DNA of 64,000 bases from Mycolicibacterium porcinum (GTDB lineage: Bacteria > Actinomycetota > Actinomycetes > Mycobacteriales > Mycobacteriaceae): the NCBI GenBank assembly GCA_002086835.1, contig MVIG01000003.1, positions 477,569 to 541,568 on the forward strand, written 5' to 3'. A model generated the notes under the pieces. It was not told where the DNA came from. It saw nothing but the letters and a program-made list of their open reading frames with translations, and searched no databases. Both the position numbers and the translations under genes were made by a program. Position 1 is the first letter of the stretch; each line of letters begins with the position of its first letter. This document shows, one piece after another, positions 42,927-51,068 of this stretch.

Positions 42927-43787
42927 CTAGCCGGAGAGGTTGAAGTTGCCGTTGGAGCCGTAGACGGCCAGGGAGACCAGCAGCGTGATCGAGACGACGA
43001 CGATCAGCGAGGTCCGGACCGCGTTTCCGACCGCCACGCCCACACCGGCCGGACCACCGGTGGCGAAAAAGCCGTAGTACGTGTGCACCAGCAGGATCGC
43101 CAGGGCCATCAGCAGTGCCTGCAGGAATGACCAGAGCAGATCGATGGGGTTGAGGAACGTGCTGAAGTAGTGGCCGTACAGACCGCCCGACTGCCCGAGC
43201 AGCACCACGGTGGTGAACTGACTGGCCAAGAAGGACAGGATCACCGCGATCGAGTACAGCGGCGTGATCGCGATCATCCCGGCCACGATGCGGCTGGACA
43301 CGAGGTACTCGACCGGCCGGATGGCCATCGCCTCCAGGGCGTCGATCTCTTCGTTGATCCGCATCGCGCCGAGCTGCGCCGTGACACCGGCGCCGAAGGT
43401 GGCGGCCAGGCCGATACCTGCCACGATGGGCGCCGAGATCCGCACGTTGATGAAAGCGGCCAGGAACCCGGTCAGCGCTTCGATGCCGATGTTGCCCAAC
43501 GAGCTGTACCCCTGGATCGCCAGGACCCCGCCGGTGGCCAGGGTGAGGAACCCGACGATGACGACAGTCCCGCCGATCATCGCCAATGTGCCTGCACCCA
43601 TGCTGATTTCGGCTACCAGTCGGATGACTTCCTTGCGGTAGTGCATCGCCGCATGGGGCATGCCTGCCAAGGCCCGGCCGTAGAACAGGACATGGTCACC
43701 GATGCCACCGAGCACGACCCCCGGCCGGCGGACGGCACGGGACAGGCGCGGATAGGCCGACTGGAGTACCGCCGTGGTCGCCGTCAT
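42927..43787 (-). CDS. YrbEB permease subunit of second mce operon
   Basis: 286 aa from ATG 43787, ATGA overlap with yrbEA. Multi-pass MlaE fold with GYSSLGNIGIEALTGFLAAF near 94-113 and the ATPase-contact loop AMRINEEIDALEAMAIRPVEYLV near 145-167. The C-terminus SNGNFNLSG matches YrbE4B (SGNFNLSG). A longer reading fuses it with antisense of yrbEA in another frame and is spurious. Confidence 0.93.
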   Translation of the reverse strand: MTATTAVLQSAYPRLSRAVRRPGVVLGGIGDHVLFYGRALAGMPHAAMHYRKEVIRLVAEISMGAGTLAMIGGTVVIVGFLTLATGGVLAIQGYSSLGNIGIEALTGFLAAFINVRISAPIVAGIGLAATFGAGVTAQLGAMRINEEIDALEAMAIRPVEYLVSSRIVAGMIAITPLYSIAVILSFLASQFTTVVLLGQSGGLYGHYFSTFLNPIDLLWSFLQALLMALAILLVHTYYGFFATGGPAGVGVAVGNAVRTSLIVVVSITLLVSLAVYGSNGNFNLSG

Positions 43788-44554
43788 CGGGTCGTCATCT
43801 GGATGCCGATGGCGGTGACAACCACGTTGACCACGAACAATGCCATGAAGGCATAGACCACCGTCTCGTTGACAGCGTTGCCCACCGCCTTGGCACCGCC
43901 GCCCGAGACGGTCAGTCCGCGATAGCACGCGACCAGTCCGGCGATCAGACCGAACAGGGCCGCCTTGACACAGGAGATGACGACCTCCGGAATGCCGGTG
44001 AGCAGGGTGATGCCGGCGGCGAACGCGCCGGGGTTGACGTCTTGGACGAACACCGAGAACAGGTATCCGCCAAGGATTCCGATGATCACGACGACGCTGT
44101 TGAGCAACAGCGCCACCAGTCCGGAGGCCAGCATCCGCGGGGTGACCAGACGCTGGATCGGATTGATGCCGAGCACCTCCATGGCGTCGATCTCTTCGCG
44201 GACGGTGCGCGAACCGAGATCGGCACACATCGCGGTGGCGCCGGCGCCGGCGACGATCAGCACCGTCACCATCGGTCCGACCTGGGTGACGGCGCCGAAT
44301 GCCGCGCCCGCCCCGGAAAGGTCCGCCGCACCGAGTTCGCGAAGCAGGATGTTCAAGGTGAACGACACCAGCACGGTGAACGGGATCGCCACCAGCAGCG
44401 TCGGCGCCATGGACACCCGTGCCACGAACCAGGATTGGTCCAGAAATTCGCGCCATTGGAAGGGTCTGCGCACCACGAATCTGGCGGCGTCCACCGACAT
44501 GGCGAACAACCCACCCACCCCCTCGAGTGGGCCGGCGAGCTGTCGCTGCAGCAT
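43784..44554 (-). CDS. YrbEA permease subunit of second mce operon
   Basis: 256 aa, ATG 44554. N-terminal amphipathic start (LQRQLAGPLEGVGGLFAMSVDAARFV), permease helices, contact loop SRTVREEIDAMEVLGINPIQRLVTPRMLA near 123-151, very similar to YrbE4A. First gene of the operon, divergent from the HsaD-like hydrolase. Confidence 0.93.
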   Translation of the reverse strand: MLQRQLAGPLEGVGGLFAMSVDAARFVVRRPFQWREFLDQSWFVARVSMAPTLLVAIPFTVLVSFTLNILLRELGAADLSGAGAAFGAVTQVGPMVTVLIVAGAGATAMCADLGSRTVREEIDAMEVLGINPIQRLVTPRMLASGLVALLLNSVVVIIGILGGYLFSVFVQDVNPGAFAAGITLLTGIPEVVISCVKAALFGLIAGLVACYRGLTVSGGGAKAVGNAVNETVVYAFMALFVVNVVVTAIGIQMTTR

Positions 44555-44587
44555 CGGATCTCCGTTCTGTGTAGCTCACACGAGAGG

Positions 44588-44601
44588 GGGTCGTATGACC
44601 C
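44588..44601. promoter_or_regulatory. Palindrome in the mce/hydrolase intergenic region
   Basis: GGGTC (44588-44592), GTAT, GACCC (44597-44601), 33 bp upstream of yrbEA. The 237-bp region 44555-44791 also holds AACCC/GGGTT arms around 44680-44695 and must contain both divergent promoters. No TnnAACnnGTTnnA (KstR) site was seen. The TetR regulator 45645-46307 is the nearest candidate binder. Confidence 0.45.
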
Positions 44602-44791
44602 AGACCACTCGCCTCGACCGGGAACAATCGCAGTTAATTTCCGGGTTCACCATCGGCTGTCCCGCCCACCGGGAAAACAACCCTTCGGGGGTTATTTCTG
44701 GTCAGTCACCGGTGAGCGGACCGTGTCGTTGCCGGCCCGCTGACCACGTGTGAACCTCGAAGTGTCGAGCCATCGAGACGAAAGAAGATCC

Positions 44792-45673
44792 GTGTCGCAA
44801 TCTGCTCCGGTCACCCATCACACCAGTGCGCCAGACGCCTTACGCGAGGTCCGCACGAGCGCGGGCGCTCTGCATTACTACGACGTCGGTAGCGGTCCAA
44901 CCGTGCTGTTCCTGCACGGCTCGGGACCCGGCGTCACGGGATGGCGCAACTTCCGCGGCGTGCTGCCGACATTCGCCGAACGCTTCCGGTGCCTGGTTCT
45001 CGAATTCCCCGGTTTCGGCGTCTCGGACGATTGGGGTGGGCACCCCATGGTCACCGCGCAGGGTGCGGTCACTCCGTTCCTCGATGCCCTCGGGGTCGAA
45101 CGGGTGGACATCGTCGGCAATTCCATGGGCGGCGGCGTCGGCATACATACGGCGATCAACTCGCCCGAGCGGGTCGGCCGCCTGGTGACGATCGGCGGGA
45201 TCGGCACCACGATCTTCTCCCCCGGTCCCAGCGAGGGCATTCGGCTACTGCAGGAGTTCACCGAGGATCCGACGCGTGCGCGCCTGGTCGCCTGGTTACG
45301 GTCCATGGTCTACGACCAGGCGCTGGTCACCGAGGAACTCATCGAGGAGCGCTGGACTCTGGCCACCGATCCCGAGACGCTGGCTGCCGCCCGCCGGATG
45401 TACGGAAAGGCCGCGTTCACAGCGATGATGGCGGCCATGGCGGCTTCCGACCTGCCGATGCCCTGGGCCAGGATGCACAAGGTGGCCGCACCGACGCTCT
45501 TGACGTGGGGACGCGACGACCGCGTGAGCCCCCTTGACATGGCCCTGATTCCGATGCGCACGATTCCGAACGCGGAACTTCACGTGTTCCCGAACTGCGG
45601 GCACTGGGCCATGATCGAGGCGAAAGCCGCCTTCGAGTCGGTGGTTACGACGTTCTTGCGGCGAGGCGACTGA
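44792..45673 (+). CDS. HsaD-like C-C bond (meta-cleavage product) hydrolase
   Basis: 293 aa from GTG 44792, with GAAAGAAGA 5-13 bases upstream; GTG 44750 is a weaker alternative. Alpha/beta hydrolase with the MCP-hydrolase signature HGSGPGVTGWRNF near residues 42-54, nucleophile Ser111 in GNSMGGG, Asp243 in GRDDRVSP and His271 in CGHW, close to the Ser114-Asp-His set of HsaD. HsaD splits the product of HsaC in steroid ring A/B cleavage. A matching HsaC-like gene lies 11 kb away at 56836, so the two may work in one pathway. Confidence 0.85.
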   Translation: MSQSAPVTHHTSAPDALREVRTSAGALHYYDVGSGPTVLFLHGSGPGVTGWRNFRGVLPTFAERFRCLVLEFPGFGVSDDWGGHPMVTAQGAVTPFLDALGVERVDIVGNSMGGGVGIHTAINSPERVGRLVTIGGIGTTIFSPGPSEGIRLLQEFTEDPTRARLVAWLRSMVYDQALVTEELIEERWTLATDPETLAAARRMYGKAAFTAMMAAMAASDLPMPWARMHKVAAPTLLTWGRDDRVSPLDMALIPMRTIPNAELHVFPNCGHWAMIEAKAAFESVVTTFLRRGD

Positions 45674-46307
45674 CGTCCAACCGCTGGAGACCGGCCAGCA
45701 CCATGCCGATTCCAGACCGGTGCGCCGCTATCAGCTCGTCGAGTTCGTGCGGTTCCTTGGCGTCGGTCCACCAGATGTACGCGTTACTGCTGACGTGGAC
45801 GATGAGTCTGCTCGGCAGTGCGCGTATGAACGCGTCGTCACCCAACTCGAAATGCCGCGCCAGGTACTCGGTGATGGCGTCAGCCAGGTTCTCGCTCCAC
45901 TCCATCCATCGCAAGCGATACTGGGGCGTCTCGGCAACGAGCGCCATGAGTTTGCGAGCGATCTCGACCGACTGCCGGTGCTGGGCGCCCGCTGACTGCC
46001 GATGCCGGACCTCGACCGTGAACATGTCGACGAGCACATCTACCGGGTCCGAATCCGCTGCAGCACAGGCCAACAGACCGCGCATGTTGTTCTCACTTCG
46101 CCGGAACAGCGGCCCCAGGACATCTTCTTTGACCGGGAAGTGGCGGTAGAACGTCCGCGTCGCGATGCCGACCTCGGCGCAGATGCGCTCCACGGTCGCC
46201 GTGGTGTCGCCGTCGGCGATGAAGATGTCGCATGCGGTCCTGGCGATATCGAGCCGCAATTCTTCAGCACGACGCTCGGTGAGCGTCGGTCCCTTACTTC
46301 TGGGCAT
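45645..46307 (-). CDS. TetR-family transcriptional regulator
   Basis: 220 aa. HTH at about residues 18-62: LRLDIARTACDIFIADGDTTATVERICAEVGIATRTFYRHFPVKEDV, with the classical FYRHF after the recognition helix. The C-terminal domain (DAFIRALPSRLIVHVSSNAYIWW) is a ligand-binding type. The 3' end overlaps the convergent hydrolase gene by 29 bp. Likely local regulator of the hydrolase and/or the mce operon; target inferred only from position. Confidence 0.88.
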   Translation of the reverse strand: MPRSKGPTLTERRAEELRLDIARTACDIFIADGDTTATVERICAEVGIATRTFYRHFPVKEDVLGPLFRRSENNMRGLLACAAADSDPVDVLVDMFTVEVRHRQSAGAQHRQSVEIARKLMALVAETPQYRLRWMEWSENLADAITEYLARHFELGDDAFIRALPSRLIVHVSSNAYIWWTDAKEPHELDELIAAHRSGIGMVLAGLQRLDVSRLAARTS

Positions 46308-46384
46308 TCGACGATTGTCGTCGCAACAAGCTGCGAGGCACGTGGCCTCCTTTACTTCGCGGCTGTGATGTGCCTAGACTCACA

Positions 46385-46421
46385 CCTGTCACGTTGTGAC
46401 ACATATGCAGAGTATGACAGG
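46385..46421. promoter_or_regulatory. IclR/TetR intergenic operator: nested inverted repeats
   Basis: TGTCAC (46387-46392), GTT, GTGACA (46396-46401) is a perfect 6+3+6 palindrome. An outer pair CCTGTCA (46385-46391) and TGACAGG (46415-46421) also pairs perfectly. The segment ends 12 bp before the IclR start and sits between the divergent TetR and IclR genes; IclR autoregulation is the simplest reading. Confidence 0.6.
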
Positions 46422-46433
46422 TATGGAGGTGTT

Positions 46434-47285
46434 GTGCCAACATCGAATGACGACGGAACTCCCATAGCGATGCTTGATCGCGTTGCTTCCCTTCTGGACG
46501 TCTTCGGTGCACGACAAGCGCTCTCACTGGCGGAGATCAGCCGGTATTCCAACGTGCCCCGCTCATCGGCTCATCGCATCCTGCAGGGCCTGGTGCAGTT
46601 GGGCTGGGTCGAACGTCAGGGCGCCAAATACGCGCTGGGACTGAGGATGTTCGAACTCGGCAGCCAGGCAGTGCGGCAGCGCCGGATCCCCGAAGCGGCA
46701 CTCCCGGTGATGGCGGATCTGCATCGGCGCACCGGTCTGACGGCACATCTGAGCGTTCTGGCGGACACGCATGTACTGCACATCGAACGCTTCGGTGGGT
46801 GGCCCAGCCAAGGCAATTGTTGGCAGGTCGGGTCCAAGCAGCCCCTCGAGCAGAGTGCGGCCGGACGTGCGCTGCTGACGCAGCTCGACGAGTCAGACTG
46901 GCCGGAGTTGCGGTATGCGGTGACGTCGCCATACGGCATTCGGAACCGCGCGGAGTTGGATCGAAACCTGGCCACTGTGCGTGCTCGTGGCGGCGTCGCC
47001 GTCGACGCCGAGGGTTGCGAGTTGGGTGTCACCGTTGTGGCCGCCCCCATCGGAGTGAGCGAGGGTGGCAACCGGTTCGCGTTGTCGCTGTGCGGTCCCG
47101 CCAGGACCACACGCGTCGAGCCCGTCGCCGCCGCCGTACACAGCGCAGCGTGGGCCATCTGCCACAGCCTGTCCAGCGTGCCACGCAACGGCGCCAGACA
47201 AGTTCGCGCAGCGCATCGCGCGGTGACGCCGGCCATGATCCATCGAACCGCCGAGGCCACTGTGGCAGCGGTCGGCGGCAGGTGA
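46434..47285 (+). CDS. IclR-family transcriptional regulator (first of two)
   Basis: 283 aa from GTG 46434, GGAGG 4 bases upstream; ATG 46470 is a later alternative. wHTH at about residues 12-75: MLDRVASLLDVFGARQALSLAEISRYSNVPRSSAHRILQGLVQLGWV. IclR effector domain to about 250 with VLHIERFGG and LEQSAAGRALLTQL. It closely resembles the IclR gene at 59397 (same RSSAHRIL helix). Both flank the catabolic island, suggesting that they sense its intermediates. Confidence 0.9.
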   Translation: MPTSNDDGTPIAMLDRVASLLDVFGARQALSLAEISRYSNVPRSSAHRILQGLVQLGWVERQGAKYALGLRMFELGSQAVRQRRIPEAALPVMADLHRRTGLTAHLSVLADTHVLHIERFGGWPSQGNCWQVGSKQPLEQSAAGRALLTQLDESDWPELRYAVTSPYGIRNRAELDRNLATVRARGGVAVDAEGCELGVTVVAAPIGVSEGGNRFALSLCGPARTTRVEPVAAAVHSAAWAICHSLSSVPRNGARQVRAAHRAVTPAMIHRTAEATVAAVGGR

Positions 47286-47292
47286 CGAAAAC

Positions 47293-48135
47293 CTAGCCGC
47301 GCAGATACCTCAGGGCATACCGGGGAAGCCGGGAGGTGGGTACCCGCTTGGGCCAATCGGCCGGCCGGAAATAGGCATCCGATCCACCGTCGACGAAGAT
47401 GACGCTGCCGCACAGGAACTCGGCCGCATCGGAGAGCATGAAGACCATCCATTCCGCGAGATGATCGGGGTTGCCGAAGCCCCCGACCGGGACCGGGAAC
47501 GACCGCACCGCCTTCGCTTCTCGCGGAGACGCGAGTTGCTTCTCCAGCAGTGGAGTCCTGATCGCCCCTGGCGCTATCGCGTTGAGCCGGATCCCGGCCG
47601 CAGCCCAGTCCGGCGACACCGCATGCCGCCGGACCCAACGCGATACGGCAATCTTGGACGCCCCATAGGCGAACGACGGTCCGATCGAACGGTATCGCCG
47701 CAAGGTCCTGACCGCACCGTCGAGGTCACCACGCAACATCGCCCGTACCGCGCGGTGCGGCACCATCGGCATCGTGGTGCTCGAATTGCTCCCGACGACG
47801 ACCACTTTCGCGTTGTCGCCCGACGCGAATGCGGGCCGCCACTTCTGCAACAGGTCGACCACGCCGAAGTAGTTGACCGACAGGATCAGCCGCACTGCCT
47901 CACGGTCAGGCAACGGACCCACACCCCCGGCCATGATCGCTCCGTCGAGCCGTCCACCGCACAATTCGAGCACTGCGGCCGCGGCTTCCGCGCGACCGTG
48001 CGCTGTCGAAAGATCAGCGATCACCTCGGCATCGCGCAGATCGACTCCGATGACGAGATGCCCGCCGGCCCTCAACCGCTCCGCCGCCGCCCGGCCCATC
48101 CCGGAGGCCGATCCCGTAACCACATAGGTGCCCAT
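47293..48135 (-). CDS. 3-alpha-hydroxysteroid dehydrogenase-like SDR (HsdA type)
   Basis: 280 aa from ATG 48135; a GTG two codons earlier overlaps the upstream stop. SDR motifs TGSASGMGRAAAERL near 6-20 and YGASK near 160-164. The segment GVDLRDAEVIADLST near 33-47 and the LSVNYFGVVDLL segment near 90-101 closely match Comamonas 3-alpha-HSD/carbonyl reductase (HsdA), as does the extra helical insert between Ser and Tyr (about 125-155) and the C-terminus VDGGSDAYFRPADW. HsdA oxidises 3-alpha-hydroxysteroids to 3-ketosteroids. This is strong circumstantial evidence that the island handles steroids. Confidence 0.82.
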   Translation of the reverse strand: MGTYVVTGSASGMGRAAAERLRAGGHLVIGVDLRDAEVIADLSTAHGRAEAAAAVLELCGGRLDGAIMAGGVGPLPDREAVRLILSVNYFGVVDLLQKWRPAFASGDNAKVVVVGSNSSTTMPMVPHRAVRAMLRGDLDGAVRTLRRYRSIGPSFAYGASKIAVSRWVRRHAVSPDWAAAGIRLNAIAPGAIRTPLLEKQLASPREAKAVRSFPVPVGGFGNPDHLAEWMVFMLSDAAEFLCGSVIFVDGGSDAYFRPADWPKRVPTSRLPRYALRYLRG

Positions 48136-48137
48136 GT

Positions 48138-48914
48138 TCACCAGTCCTGCCAGGGAATGATCGTGTTCAGCGGCGTCTCGAGGACGCATTCTCCGGTCGC
48201 CGTTGCACCAGAGGCGTTCCCGTTCAGGCATTCGGCGATGCGTCCGGTGACCTCGACCGGGTCCTCGTCGAGGTAGAGCAGCCGAATGCGCAAGCCGCCG
48301 GGCGGGTCTACGGCCTCCGACGATCGGAGGCCGAGGCCATTGCTCTGATGATGATCCAGCGTGAACGTCCACGCTCCGGCGACACCATCGAGATCCAACA
48401 GTGCGGGAATCGCCACCCGGTCCTCCCACCGGTGGTGGTCGTGAGCCTCGGCGCCGTAAGGTTCGGTGAACCGGGTCATCGTCAGGTGCAGACCTCGGGT
48501 GGGCCGATACGGGATGACGCCCGGCGATACCAGCGCCGACTCGGCCGCATAACCTTTCACCGGCCGGAAGAACGCCAGCACCGTGCGGCGCACGCCGGGG
48601 ATCATGGGTCCGCGACCCCACTGGAACGAGTCGGCGCCAAGCTGTTCCCACGCGCGCACCGATTGCCCGACCGGGGATCGGAACCAGTACATCGCCACGT
48701 AATCGGTATCGGCCTGCTCGGGCTCGGCCGTTGAGACAGCCCGGCACCTGGCAGGGCGACTCCACCGGTCACCCCATGCGATTCCGGGTAGGGCGAGGTT
48801 CTCCGGTCGATGGTCGAGTTGATGCCATTCGTTGTAGCGCCGGTGTTCCTCGGAGCCGCCCCCGTCCAGGGTGACGAACGAGAAGAAGACCAACGGACAG
48901 TCGGAAGCAGACAT
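48138..48914 (-). CDS. Protein of unknown function with two ferredoxin-like (EthD/dimeric barrel) halves
   Basis: 258 aa. No family recognised with confidence. The N-terminal half has YNEWHQLDHRPENLALPGIAWGDRW near 27-51, reminiscent of EthD-type dimeric alpha/beta barrels (conserved His in HxxEH-like position), then DYVAMYWFRS. The C-terminal half repeats the theme (RGLHLTMTRFTE...HHRWEDRVAIPALLDLDGVAGAWTF). GTGA overlap with the HsdA-like gene ties it to that enzyme. It may bind a hydrophobic intermediate or act as an isomerase; inference only. Confidence 0.65.
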   Translation of the reverse strand: MSASDCPLVFFSFVTLDGGGSEEHRRYNEWHQLDHRPENLALPGIAWGDRWSRPARCRAVSTAEPEQADTDYVAMYWFRSPVGQSVRAWEQLGADSFQWGRGPMIPGVRRTVLAFFRPVKGYAAESALVSPGVIPYRPTRGLHLTMTRFTEPYGAEAHDHHRWEDRVAIPALLDLDGVAGAWTFTLDHHQSNGLGLRSSEAVDPPGGLRIRLLYLDEDPVEVTGRIAECLNGNASGATATGECVLETPLNTIIPWQDW

Positions 48915-48923
48915 GCCGATCTC

Positions 48924-49418
48924 TCAGATCTGTTCGGGGACGGCTGATCCGGCCAGTCCGAGGTTGAGCAGGGCGTGTGCGTACGGATTCCCGTTGAGCA
49001 GCCGACTGGTGCGCGTGGTGATCTGCCATCGGCCGTCGAGACGTTCCAGCACGAAATGATTGGCGGTCGCCCGCCAGACCCGGTAACCGGACTCGCCGTC
49101 GCGCAACAGCACCAGCGATTCACACACCGCGACCGCGGAGTCACCGCTGACCGTGACCACGGCCGGCCCGAGAAAATGACAACAGCCATTGGCCACCAGG
49201 TCCTGGTGGCCGGCCGAACTGACCATGTCGTGCACTCCACGCCGACCCGTCATCAGCCAGTCCTCGACGTCATAGGTGCCGTCGTTCGACCACAGCGCGG
49301 CCGCCCGGTCGGCGTTGCCGGCGTCCACCGACGGGCCGTATGAGGCGAGGAGTTTCGTGATGGCCAGTTCGTCCTCGAGACGTTGCAGCCGGGTAAGAAT
49401 GTCCTGTTCGGTACTCAT
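48924..49418 (-). CDS. NTF2-like (SnoaL/ketosteroid-isomerase-fold) protein
   Basis: 164 aa. SnoaL-like: helix ILTRLQRLEDELAITKLLASYGPSVDAGNADRAAALWSNDGTYDV near residues 7-51, then TGRRGVHDMVSS and FVLERLDGRWQITTRTSRLLNG near 125-147. The conserved Asp and Tyr in the N-terminal helix suit this family, which includes delta5-3-ketosteroid isomerase and many non-enzymes. In this steroid-like context an isomerase or dehydratase role is plausible but unproven. ATGA overlap with the LLM gene. Confidence 0.8.
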   Translation of the reverse strand: MSTEQDILTRLQRLEDELAITKLLASYGPSVDAGNADRAAALWSNDGTYDVEDWLMTGRRGVHDMVSSAGHQDLVANGCCHFLGPAVVTVSGDSAVAVCESLVLLRDGESGYRVWRATANHFVLERLDGRWQITTRTSRLLNGNPYAHALLNLGLAGSAVPEQI

Positions 49419-50257
49419 TGTCCCTCCTGAATGTCACGCAATCGGGCGAGTTGGTCGCAGTAATGATGCGCATTGTCGGCGCGTACCGCGTAGGTGATCG
49501 CGGTGGCGCCCGCTTCACGCAGGGTCGCGAGATGCGCCCGGGTGCCCACCGGATCGGCTTCGGGATCGACGCTCGCCGAGAGGAGGACCTCGAATCCAGC
49601 GGGCAGATCGACGCCGGCGAGCAGGTCCCGCACCTCTCGCGATGACAAACCGAACGGCATCCAGCCGTCGGCCAGGTCGACGGCGCGGCGCAACGATCCG
49701 GCGCTGCGACCGCCGACCCAGATCGGCACCTGCAACTGCTCGGCGTGCGGAAGCACCGTCATACCCTGGAAGTCATAGAACGGTCCGCGGTAGCGCGGCG
49801 TCGCGGTGGACAACGACGCCCGCAATGCGCGAAGCGCATCGTCGGCTCGCGCGGCCCTTCCCGACCAGGCCGCACCGAGAAGATCGAATTCTTCTGCAAG
49901 AGAGCCGATTCCAACGCCGAGCGCCACGCGTCCCCCGCTGACCCGGTCCAGGGTGCCGTAGCGTTTGGCGATCTCCAGCGGGTGGTGATATCCGAGGACC
50001 AGAACCGACGTGGCGAGCCTGATCCGTCGGGTGTGCGCGGCAAGGAAAGCCAGGGTGGGCAGCGGATCCCAGTACACCGCTCCGCGCGTGGCGGCGTCGG
50101 TCGACGGAATGGCAACATGCTCTGAACAAGTCAGGTAGTCGAACCCGAGGTCGTCGGCCGCAGCCGCGATCCGGGCCAGATCGTCGATCCCGGCTTCGGC
50201 CTCCCAAGCCGACGCGACACCGGGAACCTGTACCACCACAGGCGTCGACAGGCCCAT
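49415..50257 (-). CDS. LLM-class (luciferase-like) F420/FMN-dependent oxidoreductase
   Basis: 280 aa from ATG 50257. TIM-barrel LLM signatures: AADDLGFDYLTCSEHVAIPS near 32-51, TSVLVLGYHHPLEIAKRYGTLDRVSGGRVALGVGIGS near 88-124, VPIWVGGRSAGSLRRAVDLADGW near 183-205. The layout fits the F420-dependent branch (TIGR03619-like) common in mycobacteria, but FMN use cannot be excluded. It lies 8 bp after the SDR stop. Confidence 0.84.
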   Translation of the reverse strand: MGLSTPVVVQVPGVASAWEAEAGIDDLARIAAAADDLGFDYLTCSEHVAIPSTDAATRGAVYWDPLPTLAFLAAHTRRIRLATSVLVLGYHHPLEIAKRYGTLDRVSGGRVALGVGIGSLAEEFDLLGAAWSGRAARADDALRALRASLSTATPRYRGPFYDFQGMTVLPHAEQLQVPIWVGGRSAGSLRRAVDLADGWMPFGLSSREVRDLLAGVDLPAGFEVLLSASVDPEADPVGTRAHLATLREAGATAITYAVRADNAHHYCDQLARLRDIQEGQ

Positions 50258-50265
50258 CCGCACGA

Positions 50266-51060
50266 TCAGTGCGCCCCCGCGATGAGCGCCGCGATTGCCC
50301 GATGGGTTTCCAGCACCACGCGGCTTCGATCCGGTGCACTGTTGGCTTCGGCGCGTTCGGCATTGCCGCCGGCCACCCATACCGGGCCATCCGCCAGGTG
50401 CTCGAGGCCCTCGGCGGCTACCTCGGCGGGCTCGTTGACGAGGATCCCGGGAGCATCGAAATTCAACCCGACGCGCTCCATCGCCGGAGTGCGCGTCACA
50501 CCCAGCACCAGCTCGAGGACGTCCACGTTGCGGTCACGCAGTTCCAACCACAGGCTTTCGGCGAACATCCGGGAGAACGCCTTGGCTCCGGCATAGATCG
50601 AATGCCGCCACGCGCCCATGTACCCCGACAGCGAGCCGACAACCATGATTCCACCGCGACCGCGGTCGACCATGAGCCGGCCGTAGTGCTGCACCATCTC
50701 CAGCATGCGGGTCACGTTGAGGTCGGTGACCTTCTGGAACTCGCTCAGATCGGTGTCGAGGAACAGCTCGTTGCACGTGCTCGCGCCGGCGTTGTAGATC
50801 AGCAGCCCCGCGTCGAGATCGGCGGTGCCCACGGCGATCCGCGAAACAGCCTGTGGATCAAGCAGGTCCACCGAGATCACTCGCACCTCGACGCCAAGCT
50901 CACGGCACTGGTCGGCGGTCTCGTTCAACGGTCCCGGTTTGCGGGCGATCAGCACCAGGTTGAACCCGTCCTCGGCGAGTTGGCGGGCAAACTCGGCGCC
51001 TACCCCTTCGGACCCCCCGGCGATGACGGCCCAGGGTCCGTATTTGGCCAGATCAGGCAT
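50266..51060 (-). CDS. Short-chain dehydrogenase/reductase (DltE/YbbO-like)
   Basis: 264 aa; ATG 51060 with AGGAGGAGC directly upstream, the best ribosome site in the operon. GGSEGVGAEFARQLA near 14-28, IYNAGAST near 87-94, SLSGYMG near 138-144 and YAGAK near 152-156. Similar to SDRs acting on long hydrophobic ketones. Third SDR of the operon; substrate unknown. Confidence 0.85.
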   Translation of the reverse strand: MPDLAKYGPWAVIAGGSEGVGAEFARQLAEDGFNLVLIARKPGPLNETADQCRELGVEVRVISVDLLDPQAVSRIAVGTADLDAGLLIYNAGASTCNELFLDTDLSEFQKVTDLNVTRMLEMVQHYGRLMVDRGRGGIMVVGSLSGYMGAWRHSIYAGAKAFSRMFAESLWLELRDRNVDVLELVLGVTRTPAMERVGLNFDAPGILVNEPAEVAAEGLEHLADGPVWVAGGNAERAEANSAPDRSRVVLETHRAIAALIAGAH

Positions 51061-51068
51061 TGCTCCTC

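Noticed and set aside
42927-44627. Apparent 566-residue fusion ending as YrbEB
   Set aside because: The first half is the yrbEA region read in a wrong frame; yrbEB starts at the ATG overlapping the yrbEA stop.
44555-44791. KstR site in the second mce operon promoter
   Set aside because: No match to TnnAACnnGTTnnA; only a GGGTC/GACCC palindrome was found.
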